From the NCBI RefSeq assembly GCF_030068605.1, contig NZ_JASJOU010000007.1:335706-399705 (forward strand): 64,000 nucleotides of DNA, given 5' to 3'. The DNA comes from Xanthocytophaga agilis. GTDB taxonomy: Bacteria > Bacteroidota > Bacteroidia > Cytophagales > 172606-1. Position 1 is the stretch's first letter. Every line of letters begins with the position of its first letter. Positions 58,083 through 64,000 of this stretch are shown here, in pieces. The notes under the pieces are model-generated. The model saw nothing but the letters and a program-made list of their open reading frames with translations, was not told the origin of the DNA and made no database searches. Made by a program: the position numbers and the translations under genes.

Positions 58083-58283
58083 ATGCCTTCATCAGAAAAA
58101 AGAAAACTTCTCGTAAAAGAAATTCAGGAAGTACCTGATCATTGTCTGGATGAGTTACTGGTTCATATTCAACAATTAAAGAATCAGTCATCTGATATAG
58201 ACTCCATTGCAGGGTCTATCTTTGAACAACTTCTTCAATCTACCTCAGACCAATACCAAGAGGTCTGGAAAGTCTTAGCCTAA
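58083..58283 (+). CDS. Putative antitoxin of the Doc pair
   Basis: A 66-residue acidic helical protein (MPSSEKRKLLVKEIQEVPDHC, then LDELLVHIQQLKNQ). Size, order and the one-base gap to the toxin suit an antitoxin. It is not a recognisable Phd; the N-terminal helix faintly resembles DUF2281-type antitoxins. The frame extends upstream to 57993, which would overlap the trpG start; I prefer the ATG at 58083. A TTG...TTTCTTTG string just upstream resembles a promoter that would give an almost leaderless message. Confidence 0.6.
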   Translation: MPSSEKRKLLVKEIQEVPDHCLDELLVHIQQLKNQSSDIDSIAGSIFEQLLQSTSDQYQEVWKVLA

Positions 58284-58284
58284 T

Positions 58285-58692
58285 ATGCTGCACTTATCTA
58301 AAAAACAAATCATTGCTGTCAATAAACACCAAACAGATCGGTTTGGCGGTAATTTTGCGCTACCCTGCAATTTCCTCAATGAGGAGCGCCTCGATTATTT
58401 ACTGGAAGTTGTCTGTTCTGAAATATTTGGCGAACCTATCTATCCGGAAATTTATCAGAAAGCAGGTGTATATATGTTCAGTATTGTTTCCAATCATATT
58501 TTCTCAGATGGAAATAAACGTACTGGTCTGCAATCAGCCATGATTTTTTTGCTGGTTAATGGTTACAAAATCAATCCGGATCTGCCTGATCAGGTTTTGA
58601 TTGATTTCACTCTGGAAGTTGCTTCCGGTAAGTATACATTGGAGCGGCTTCAAAAATGGTTTAAAGAACATATTGTCAAAGCAACTGCTTAA
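58285..58692 (+). CDS. Doc-like Fic-fold toxin
   Basis: A 135-residue Fic/Doc domain protein with HIFSDGNKRTGL (residues 71-82), the HxFxDxNKR motif in which Lys replaces the Gly of AMPylating Fic enzymes. In phage P1 Doc this change produces an EF-Tu kinase that stops translation. The N-terminal flap (FGGNFALPCNF) and the LEVASGKYTLERLQKWF tail match the family. It overlaps the 3' end of the convergent GNAT gene by four bases. Confidence 0.85.
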   Translation: MLHLSKKQIIAVNKHQTDRFGGNFALPCNFLNEERLDYLLEVVCSEIFGEPIYPEIYQKAGVYMFSIVSNHIFSDGNKRTGLQSAMIFLLVNGYKINPDLPDQVLIDFTLEVASGKYTLERLQKWFKEHIVKATA

Positions 58693-59177
58693 CAAGAGCT
58701 TTCTTCTGATAAAGCTCTTGTACTATCTGTTTTCTTTTCCATATATACCAGAGTAAGTCCCTCATGTAAAGGCTTTTGCCGAAAAGGCTCGTAGCCCAGC
58801 TTCTGATATAAAGTAATATTTTTCAAACTTTTATGTCCGGTAAATAATTCAAATCGATTTACCTGAGTTATTGATTCATCTATTGTGTTCATCAATAATG
58901 TCCCCAACCCTCTATTCTGATGACTTGGTTTGACAATCAGTTTTCGAACATGACAGGTATCCTGATCTACAAATGCACGAACCGAACCTACAATTGCTTT
59001 TCCATCCTGTATTTTCCATACCCAGCTTTTTTTAAACTCTTCCCGAATAGAACGAATACTCTGTACTATTGGGTGAATGGATAAATCGTTGTAAAGCAAG
59101 GCTTCTGATAGATAGGCCTGCTTTTGCAGATACAGAATTTCTTCGGCATCTTCCAGTGTGGCGAGTTCTACTTTCAT
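58689..59177 (-). CDS. GNAT-family N-acetyltransferase within the trp operon
   Basis: A 162-residue GNAT protein with motif A RKLIVKPSHQNRGLGTLLM (acetyl-CoA pyrophosphate loop QNRGLG) and the YQKLGYEPF motif B. It starts 47 bases after the trpE stop on the same strand and so is probably read with the operon. Substrate unknown. Its 3' end overlaps the toxin gene, and a hairpin (CAAGAGCTTT 58693-58702 with AAAGCTCTTG 58711-58720) lies in this overlap. Confidence 0.85.
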   Translation of the reverse strand: MKVELATLEDAEEILYLQKQAYLSEALLYNDLSIHPIVQSIRSIREEFKKSWVWKIQDGKAIVGSVRAFVDQDTCHVRKLIVKPSHQNRGLGTLLMNTIDESITQVNRFELFTGHKSLKNITLYQKLGYEPFRQKPLHEGLTLVYMEKKTDSTRALSEESSC

Positions 59178-59223
59178 GGATATGTATGTTAAGAATGAAT
59201 TTTCAGATTATCCGGTTTATACC

Positions 59224-60672
59224 TTAATCGTGGTCATAATTAAGGTTTACGCCAGCTAGCTGCACTGCCCGCCGCAAAGCTGCAATCTTGTTATTTACCT
59301 CTTGCAATTCACTCTCTATCTGAGACTTAAATACAACACCAGCTCCAGCCTGATAATATAGTGTATTGTCTTTGCTTAGGAAAGATCGGATCATAATGGC
59401 ATGATTAAAATCTCCATTGAAGTCCATAAAACCAATACAGCCACCATAAAAACTCCGGCTTGTAGGTTCGTACCGATCTATGAGTTGCATAGCTTTGTGT
59501 TTAGGGGCTCCGGAAAGGGTTCCGGCAGGGAAGGTATCGGCTACCAATTGCAGGGGATTTGTTTGTTGCTCTATTTCTCCAGTTACTTTGGAAACTAGGT
59601 GAATTACGTGAGAGTAATACTGTATTTCTTTGAATGTTTCGACCGTGACATCATGGCTGTGGCGACTCAAATCATTACGGGCCAGATCTACCAGCATTAC
59701 ATGTTCTGCATTTTCTTTAGGATCATCATATAGCTTTTGGGCTAGTTCTGCATCTGCTTGGTCATTGCCTGTTCTCCGGAAAGTTCCAGCTATCGGATAG
59801 ATGGCAGCAGTATCTCCTTTGATTGAAATTTGTGTTTCCGGGGAAGAACCAAATATTTTGAAATTGCCATAGTCGAAGTAGAACAGATACGGAGAGGGAT
59901 TTACAGAACGCAGTGCCCGGTATACATTAAACTCGTCTCCCTGAAACTGCTGTTCAAAACGTCTGGAGAGTACAATCTGAAATACATCACCAATCTTGCA
60001 ATGGTATCTTCCTTTTTCCAATATAGCCAGAAACTCTTCGTCTGTCAGATTGGAGCGTTCTGCCCCTTGAAGCTTAAATTGATAAGATGGATAATTCAGG
60101 TTTTGAATCAACGAAATCAGGTAGTTCAGATTACTCTCTTGTGGTTCTGCTTCTTTATATACCAACTTTCCTTCTGTATTCTTGTACTCATGCTCAAAGA
60201 CAAACATCTCATCTTTGAAGTGGTTAATGGCTATTACATACCGAAAAACCTGATAGATGATATCTGGAATAGAATGGGTATCCTTAAGGTCAATGTCTTC
60301 AAAATATTGTACAGATGGGTAAGACATATACCCAAACAACCCATTATGAATAAATGGAAACTTGTCTTTTTCAGATTTCTGAAAGCTTTTGCCGAAGGCT
60401 TCCAATGCGGTCAATACCTGGGTTCTCTCCTGAATCTCTGTAGAACGACTTGAACCATCCGGAAACTGCTCAAGAATATAGTTTCCGGCAACTTCAAATT
60501 TGGCAACTGGCTGGCAGCAGATATAAGAAAATGAGTTTTCATTACCATGATAATCTGAGCTTTCCAGCAAAATGGTATTAACAAACTTATCTCTTAATTT
60601 AAGGTAAATACTGACAGGAGTGACTGTGTCTGCAAGAAGTTGTCGATAACGTGTATGGACTTGAAAAGACAT
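59224..60672 (-). CDS. trpE: Anthranilate synthase component I
   Basis: A 482-residue chorismate-binding enzyme with the signatures VFQIVLSRRFEQQF, FGSSPETQISI, YPIAGTFRRTG, ENAEHVMLVDLARNDLSRH, TFPAGTLSGAPKHKAMQLID, FYGGCIGFMDFNGD and YYQAGAGVVFKS. It converts chorismate to anthranilate with ammonia from TrpG. The N-terminal LLESSD motif is the tryptophan feedback site of anthranilate synthase, supporting TrpE rather than PabB. It lies 33 bases after the tRNA-Trp gene, hence in the attenuated transcript. Confidence 0.95.
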   Translation of the reverse strand: MSFQVHTRYRQLLADTVTPVSIYLKLRDKFVNTILLESSDYHGNENSFSYICCQPVAKFEVAGNYILEQFPDGSSRSTEIQERTQVLTALEAFGKSFQKSEKDKFPFIHNGLFGYMSYPSVQYFEDIDLKDTHSIPDIIYQVFRYVIAINHFKDEMFVFEHEYKNTEGKLVYKEAEPQESNLNYLISLIQNLNYPSYQFKLQGAERSNLTDEEFLAILEKGRYHCKIGDVFQIVLSRRFEQQFQGDEFNVYRALRSVNPSPYLFYFDYGNFKIFGSSPETQISIKGDTAAIYPIAGTFRRTGNDQADAELAQKLYDDPKENAEHVMLVDLARNDLSRHSHDVTVETFKEIQYYSHVIHLVSKVTGEIEQQTNPLQLVADTFPAGTLSGAPKHKAMQLIDRYEPTSRSFYGGCIGFMDFNGDFNHAIMIRSFLSKDNTLYYQAGAGVVFKSQIESELQEVNNKIAALRRAVQLAGVNLNYDHD

Positions 60673-60705
60673 GGTTCTAACCGTTTAAAGAATTATAGAT
60701 AGATC

Positions 60706-60779
60706 TGGCACAGGAGCAGGGACTCGAACCCCGAACTTCAGTTTTGGAGACAGACATTTTACCATTAAACTACTCCTGT
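60706..60779 (-). tRNA. tRNA-Trp (anticodon CCA), encoded CCA end
   Basis: The minus strand folds as a tRNA: acceptor ACAGGAG/CTCCTGT, discriminator G and encoded CCA; D-arm GTTT-AATGGTA-AAAT; anticodon loop CTCCAAA (anticodon CCA, Trp); T-arm CGGGG-TTCGAGT-CCCTG. The total is 74 nt with CCA. The anticodon stem TCTGT/ACTGA contains an internal T-T mismatch (29-41), unusual for a housekeeping tRNA. It starts four bases after the terminator U-tract and ends 33 bases before trpE, with no obvious promoter of its own. Confidence 0.93.
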
Positions 60780-60782
60780 GTG

Positions 60783-60824
60783 AAAACAAAAAAGGCTTGC
60801 TGTTATGTGAACAGCAAGCCTTTT
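60783..60824 (-). terminator. trp attenuator terminator (3:4 hairpin)
   Basis: On the minus strand AAAAGGCTTGCTGTT (60824-60810) pairs perfectly with AACAGCAAGCCTTTT (60804-60790) around the loop CACAT, followed by TTTTTT-G-TTTT. The 15-pair stem and U-run form a strong intrinsic terminator positioned between the leader ORF and the tRNA-Trp gene, with only three bases between the T-run and the tRNA 5' end. Confidence 0.92.
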
Positions 60825-60883
60825 GAATATATCTTCTTATGGCATTACAATGCAGGGCCGTTCACATTCCGATTTGAAATGTG
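60805..60883 (-). promoter_or_regulatory. Alternative 1:2 and 2:3 pairings of the trp attenuator
   Basis: Region 1, CACATT (60883-60878), directly follows the Trp codons and pairs with AATGTG (60868-60863). Region 2, ATGTGAAC (60867-60860), instead pairs with GTTCACAT (60812-60805) in the apical part and loop of the terminator; GGCC next to it can pair with GGCT of region 3 after a small bulge. A ribosome stalled at the Trp codons would cover region 1 and leave region 2 free, favouring antitermination. A ribosome at the stop codon (60847-60845) would cover region 2 and allow the terminator. Confidence 0.8.
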
Positions 60884-60919
60884 CCACCACCATGCAGTAT
60901 TTACCAGATTTGATTTCAT
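60845..60919 (-). CDS. trpL: trp leader peptide with three consecutive Trp codons
   Basis: A 24-codon frame on the minus strand begins MKSNLVNTAWWWHIS and ends at TAA. Trp codons TGG-TGG-TGG lie at 60892-60884. It starts about 15-20 nt after the predicted transcription start and ends 20 nt before the attenuator hairpin, the geometry of ribosome-mediated attenuation. No Shine-Dalgarno sequence is visible, as is usual in Bacteroidota. Confidence 0.88.
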   Translation of the reverse strand: MKSNLVNTAWWWHISNRNVNGPAL

Positions 60920-60939
60920 GTGTCTAAAATAGTATATCA

Positions 60940-60971
60940 CAAAGATAAAGAAGTGTCTTTTTAAAATGCAA
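60940..60971 (-). promoter_or_regulatory. Promoter of the trp leader, tRNA-Trp and trp operon
   Basis: On the minus strand TTG (60971-60969), 21 bases, then TATCTTTG (60947-60940), a full match to the Bacteroidota TTG-N17-23-TAnnTTTG consensus. Transcription would start near 60934, about 15 bases before the leader ATG. No tryptophan repressor-like operator palindrome overlaps it. Confidence 0.72.
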
Positions 60972-61136
60972 GACTAAAGTCATATTTTTTTTATATGAAT
61001 TTCTAGCTGATAAAATTTTATAGTTTGGAAAGTAACTAAGAATATTTCAAAATATCATTTTACTGTAAAATCAATGCGATTCATTATTTTGACTTAAAGT
61101 TAGCCATTTGAGTATTTAAAAGTATATCTCCACCAA

Positions 61137-61751
61137 ATGAAACATTCTTTATACAGTTCATCCAATCATAACAATCAGGAAAAACTTATTCACTTTCTCA
61201 GAAGCACCAATCTTGTTTCTGCCACTACAGCTATAGAAATCGCTTCTTGTTTTCGGGTAAAACACATCAACAAATATGATTTCCATTTACAGGAAGGCCA
61301 GATTCTGAATGAATACCTTTTTCTCGATACAGGATTTATGAGAGCCTTTGCCCATAATACAGAGGGCAATGAAGTAACCACCAACTTTTATGCTCAGAAT
61401 CAGGTTGTATTTGAAGTTTCCTCTTTCTTCAATCGTATTCCATCCAGAGAAAATATTCAGGCATTGACTGATTGTAGCGGGTGGTGTATCACGTACGAAG
61501 AGGTAAACCAACTGTTTCATTCCATTCCTGAATTCAGAGAATTTGGTCGTTCTATGCTGGTTCAGGGGTTTTCTGCTTTAAAAATACGCATGTTATCTAT
61601 GATCACAGATACTGCCGAAGAACGTTACGCCAAACTGTTACATACTAATCCTGAAATATTTCAGAATGCTCCCTTAAAAACCATCGCCTCCTTTCTGGGT
61701 ATAACAGATACCTCACTCAGTCGAATTCGAAAAGAATTTAGCCGAAAATAA
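61137..61751 (+). CDS. Crp/Fnr-family transcriptional regulator
   Basis: A 204-residue regulator with an N-terminal cyclic-nucleotide-binding type beta-roll (FHLQEGQILNEYLFLDTGFMRAF; VVFEVSSFFNR) and a C-terminal helix-turn-helix (LKTIASFLGITDTSLSRIRKEF). Conserved phosphate-binding Arg of cAMP sites is not evident, so the ligand is probably not cAMP. It is divergent from the trp promoter, 190 bases away. The genes at 61843 and 62590 follow in the same direction. Confidence 0.88.
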   Translation: MKHSLYSSSNHNNQEKLIHFLRSTNLVSATTAIEIASCFRVKHINKYDFHLQEGQILNEYLFLDTGFMRAFAHNTEGNEVTTNFYAQNQVVFEVSSFFNRIPSRENIQALTDCSGWCITYEEVNQLFHSIPEFREFGRSMLVQGFSALKIRMLSMITDTAEERYAKLLHTNPEIFQNAPLKTIASFLGITDTSLSRIRKEFSRK

Positions 61752-61842
61752 GCTATTCATACATTTCTTGTCATTTGGCAAGAATAGTGTCTATATAGTG
61801 TGCTTCCTTTGTATTGTTCTTAACAATCATCCCACTAACATC

Positions 61843-62535
61843 ATGGAAACACTCCCATTGCACATCAGCCTGGTCTTTGTGGTAATTACACTTCTTACTG
61901 TTTTTGTTTTTTATAAAGCAGCAGGGCAATCCAGAATTACATTGTTTGTGATCTTGTCTTGGTTAATTCTACAAATGATAGTAAGTTATACAGGGTTTTA
62001 TTCTAATATAGAAGCTGTTCCTCCCCGTTCCATTTTCTTTCTTGCTCCGCCAGTACTTTTTATATTCATACTTAGTATTACCCCCTCAGGAAAAAACTTC
62101 TTATCCCAACTAGACATTAAAACACTAACTCTTTTACACAGTATTCGTATACCTGTAGAACTAGTATTGTTCTGGCTTTTCAGCTATAAGGTTATTCCTG
62201 AGGTAATGACATTTGAAGGAAGGAATCTGGATATATTGTCCGGACTTTCTGCTCCTTTTATATATTATTTTGGATTTGTTCGCCAGCAACTGAACCGAAC
62301 AGTACTGTTAGTATGGAATATATTGTGCCTGGCTCTTTTACTAAACGTGGTTATTCATGCCATCCTATCTTTTCCCTATCCATTTCAACAATTTGGTTTT
62401 GACCAGCCCAATATTGCAGTCTTATACTTTCCATTTGTCTGGTTGCCTAGCTGTGTTGTTCCTCTGGTCTTACTATCCCATATTGCCTCTATCCGGCAGC
62501 TCCTTTACACTATCAACTTACCTACCTTGAATTAA
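61843..62535 (+). CDS. Hypothetical membrane protein, 230 residues
   Basis: Starting at the ATG at 61843 (METLPLHISLVFVVITLLTVF), the protein has about seven hydrophobic helices with few charged loops (AAGQSRITL; SPSGKNFLSQLDIKT region; RQQLNRTV). No signature is recognised. The frame extends 25 codons upstream without a reason to use them. It follows the Crp/Fnr gene by 91 bases and may be its target. Confidence 0.72.
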   Translation: METLPLHISLVFVVITLLTVFVFYKAAGQSRITLFVILSWLILQMIVSYTGFYSNIEAVPPRSIFFLAPPVLFIFILSITPSGKNFLSQLDIKTLTLLHSIRIPVELVLFWLFSYKVIPEVMTFEGRNLDILSGLSAPFIYYFGFVRQQLNRTVLLVWNILCLALLLNVVIHAILSFPYPFQQFGFDQPNIAVLYFPFVWLPSCVVPLVLLSHIASIRQLLYTINLPTLN

Positions 62536-62589
62536 TTAGCAAGTCTTTTAGGAATATCTGAAAAAGTCTATATTTAGGCTCTGGTATTC

Positions 62590-63063
62590 TTGCTATTTAC
62601 AACTGTGAATCGTTCTACCCAATCTATTATCACTGCATCAGAACAACATCTGGATGAACTCACTCAAATGGGTTTAGATTTATGGCCAGACAATGAGTAT
62701 GAAGAACTCAAACATGATTTTCTGGAGCTTTTGCAAACCCCGGAAAATCATGTTATTTATCTATTTAGCCATCAGGGTGAGAATGTGGCGTTTCTTCATC
62801 TTTCTATTCGTACTGACTATGTAGAAGGTTCTGATTCCACTCCTACCGGTTATGTGGAAGGAATATATGTAAAACCAGCCTTTAGACGAATGAGGATCTC
62901 ACAGGCATTATTTCAGCATGGGGAGAAATGGTTAAAGGATAAAGGGTGTCATCAGGTTGGATCTGACATTTATATTGATAATCAGGCAAGCTATGACTTT
63001 CATACAAACATGGGTTTCAAAGAATCTGCCCGATTAATAGCTTTCATTAAAGATATACCCTAA
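62590..63063 (+). CDS. AAC(6')-like GNAT acetyltransferase
   Basis: About 157 residues matching aminoglycoside 6'-N-acetyltransferase type I enzymes: LHLSIRTDYVEGSDSTPTGYVEGIYVKPAFRR, then GCHQVGSDIYIDNQASYDFHTNMGFKESARLIAFIK. The acetyl-CoA loop, normally RxxGxG/A, reads RRMRIS, so the first Gly is replaced by Arg, which may change or abolish activity. The frame starts at TTG 62590, with an alternative GTG at 62605; there is no ATG, and an in-frame stop lies at 62575. Resistance activity is not implied. Confidence 0.78.
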   Translation: MLFTTVNRSTQSIITASEQHLDELTQMGLDLWPDNEYEELKHDFLELLQTPENHVIYLFSHQGENVAFLHLSIRTDYVEGSDSTPTGYVEGIYVKPAFRRMRISQALFQHGEKWLKDKGCHQVGSDIYIDNQASYDFHTNMGFKESARLIAFIKDIP

Positions 63064-63086
63064 CCAGGCAGATTATCCGCTTGGTA

Positions 63087-63821
63087 TCAGGATTGCTTAT
63101 CTGCAAATTCCATCAATCGTATCACATCTTTGGTTTCTTTTAAATCCAGTTTTTCTTTTTCTACAAACTTTTTCAAATCATCTGAGGCATTTAACTGTTC
63201 CAATACAGCTTTCTTGCCTAATTTCACTTTATTTATTGTTCCATCAGTTTTGCGGATATAGTAACTTTTATCATCCATCAGTTCATCATAGGTACGACCA
63301 GAACTATAAGCACCCTGATAGCTAGCTTTCAGTACTTTTTTATCGTATCGAACCAAAAGTGCCGTTTTTCCTTCATATAACACTTCCAGATATTCTTCTT
63401 TCAGAATAGTATCGTCGGTCTTTAAATCCGGGAACCGTTCAAAAAGTCTATTTTGACCTGTAAGAACATCTTTCAGCAGAAACCCTTTCACAGAGGAAGA
63501 TACAACAATTGCTGAATCACCTTGCGGACGTCGCATTACCAGTCGATTGGAGTATATATCGTATTTTACAGGTACATCATTCTGTATCTTGCTATTGGCA
63601 AGAGTTACATCAGCATTACACCAATGTGGCAGCAAATAAGGAGACCCACGTAATCCCTCATATCTGTTATCAAACCCACGTACTACAGTCATACCACTCC
63701 CACCAACTCCACCTGCCATATTCAGATTTTGCTGAGCATCATATCCGGATGGAGTGCTTTGTCCCAAAGCAGATAACGAAACCCCAATAGACAAGAAGAA
63801 CAAGTATGTTTTCATAAACAT
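63087..63821 (-). CDS. Secreted hypothetical protein, 244 residues
   Basis: A signal peptide (MKTYLFFLSIGVSLSALGQS; the internal ATG at 63815 is the likely start) is followed by a Gly-rich stretch with RGFDNRYEGLRGSPYLLPHWCNADV and a beta-rich body (DVPVKYDIYSNRLVMRRPQGDSAIVV), then a Lys-rich C-terminal helix (LKKFVEKEKLDLKETKDVIRLMEF). The pattern resembles periplasmic proteins common in Cytophagales but I cannot name one. Confidence 0.7.
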   Translation of the reverse strand: MFMKTYLFFLSIGVSLSALGQSTPSGYDAQQNLNMAGGVGGSGMTVVRGFDNRYEGLRGSPYLLPHWCNADVTLANSKIQNDVPVKYDIYSNRLVMRRPQGDSAIVVSSSVKGFLLKDVLTGQNRLFERFPDLKTDDTILKEEYLEVLYEGKTALLVRYDKKVLKASYQGAYSSGRTYDELMDDKSYYIRKTDGTINKVKLGKKAVLEQLNASDDLKKFVEKEKLDLKETKDVIRLMEFADKQS

Positions 63822-63920
63822 TATTTCGTTTTACTCTAAGCTAATAAATATAGTTGATTCCAGGTTTAGATATTGGGTTTGTTTAGTTGAAAAATGATGT
63901 ATATTTAGTGAAAAACAAAT

Positions 63921-64000
63921 ATGAACAAGTTGCCTGTCTATATTTCTGAATCCGATTTCCAGACCTATGTGCTCCCTCATTTGAGTCATAAATTAAATCA
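63921..64000 (+). CDS. Start of a possible transposase, truncated by the window edge
   Basis: An ATG-initiated open frame reaches the end of the window with MNKLPVYISESDFQTYVLPH and a basic continuation. The opening resembles IS4/IS5-type transposases of Bacteroidota, but 26 residues are too few to be sure. No terminal inverted repeat could be verified. Confidence 0.3.
   Translation, partial: MNKLPVYISESDFQTYVLPHLSHKLN

Noticed and set aside
59830..60453. A 207-codon open frame on the plus strand opposite trpE
   Set aside because: It lies fully antisense to a clear trpE, has a low-complexity aromatic/hydrophobic composition, and shows no motif.
60845..60919. The leader ORF as a random short frame
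   Set aside because: Three adjacent Trp codons, the fitting promoter, and the exact spacing to alternative pairings and the terminator next to trp genes make chance very unlikely.
1..64000. CRISPR arrays, rRNA genes, complete insertion sequences
   Set aside because: No regular spacer-repeat pattern, rRNA sequence or complete transposase with ends was seen.

Overview
The window reads as a chromosomal segment of a Bacteroidota bacterium, most likely of the order Cytophagales. The base composition is AT-rich. It has a SusC/SusD pair and a large Oar-like TonB-dependent receptor. The best promoter follows the Bacteroidota -33 TTG / -7 TAnnTTTG pattern, genes mostly lack Shine-Dalgarno sequences, and several genes appear to start at TTG or GTG. 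Many units end in clear intrinsic terminators. No rRNA, CRISPR array or complete insertion sequence was seen. The window opens inside an endonuclease III-like gene and closes inside a possible transposase gene.

Layout. 1-9.6 kb holds envelope and signalling genes on the minus strand: an ArnT-like lipid-linked glycosyltransferase, a 2-oxoglutarate/Fe(II) oxygenase, a PAP2 phosphatase, a CHASE3-type histidine kinase with a receiver-only response regulator, and an Oar-like TonB receptor. 9.9-16.9 kb encodes the glycogen/maltodextrin-to-trehalose route (GlgX/TreX, TreZ, TreY), followed by an AraC regulator divergent from an NTF2-like protein. 18.7-23.3 kb carries small accessory genes (YiaA-like, di-haem cytochrome c, two lipocalin-like proteins, an MGT-family glycosyltransferase). 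23.6-27.6 kb is a LytTR response regulator with three LytS-like histidine kinases. Two of the kinases share a 482-bp nearly identical core, and the third seems to have lost its ATP-binding motifs. 28-41 kb is mostly housekeeping: NlpC/P60, rhodanese, prmC, ribD, LOG, lytic transglycosylase, CvfB, ruvC, a family 2 glycosyltransferase, a PP2C/SpoIIE phosphatase, a DinB-like protein and an atypical HesB-like protein. 41.6-50.4 kb has a sialate O-acetylesterase, small proteins and the SusC/SusD pair.

The most striking part is the tryptophan region, about 50.7-61.0 kb, read on the minus strand. A well-formed promoter (60940-60971) drives a 24-codon leader ORF with three consecutive Trp codons. A classical 1:2 / 2:3 / 3:4 attenuator with a strong terminator follows, then a tRNA-Trp(CCA) gene that begins within a few nucleotides of the terminator U-tract, then trpE. 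The tRNA therefore seems to lie inside the attenuated transcript, so the molecule whose charging is sensed would itself be an output of the switch. Downstream come a GNAT gene, a Doc-like toxin with an unfamiliar antitoxin on the opposite strand, trpG, a tautomerase, a membrane protein overlapping trpD, then an orphan TssD/Hcp-like gene and a coiled-coil gene before trpC, trpF and trpB. trpA is absent: a terminator follows trpB directly.

The right end (61.1-64 kb) has a Crp/Fnr regulator, a membrane protein, an AAC(6')-like acetyltransferase, a secreted protein and the truncated gene at the edge.
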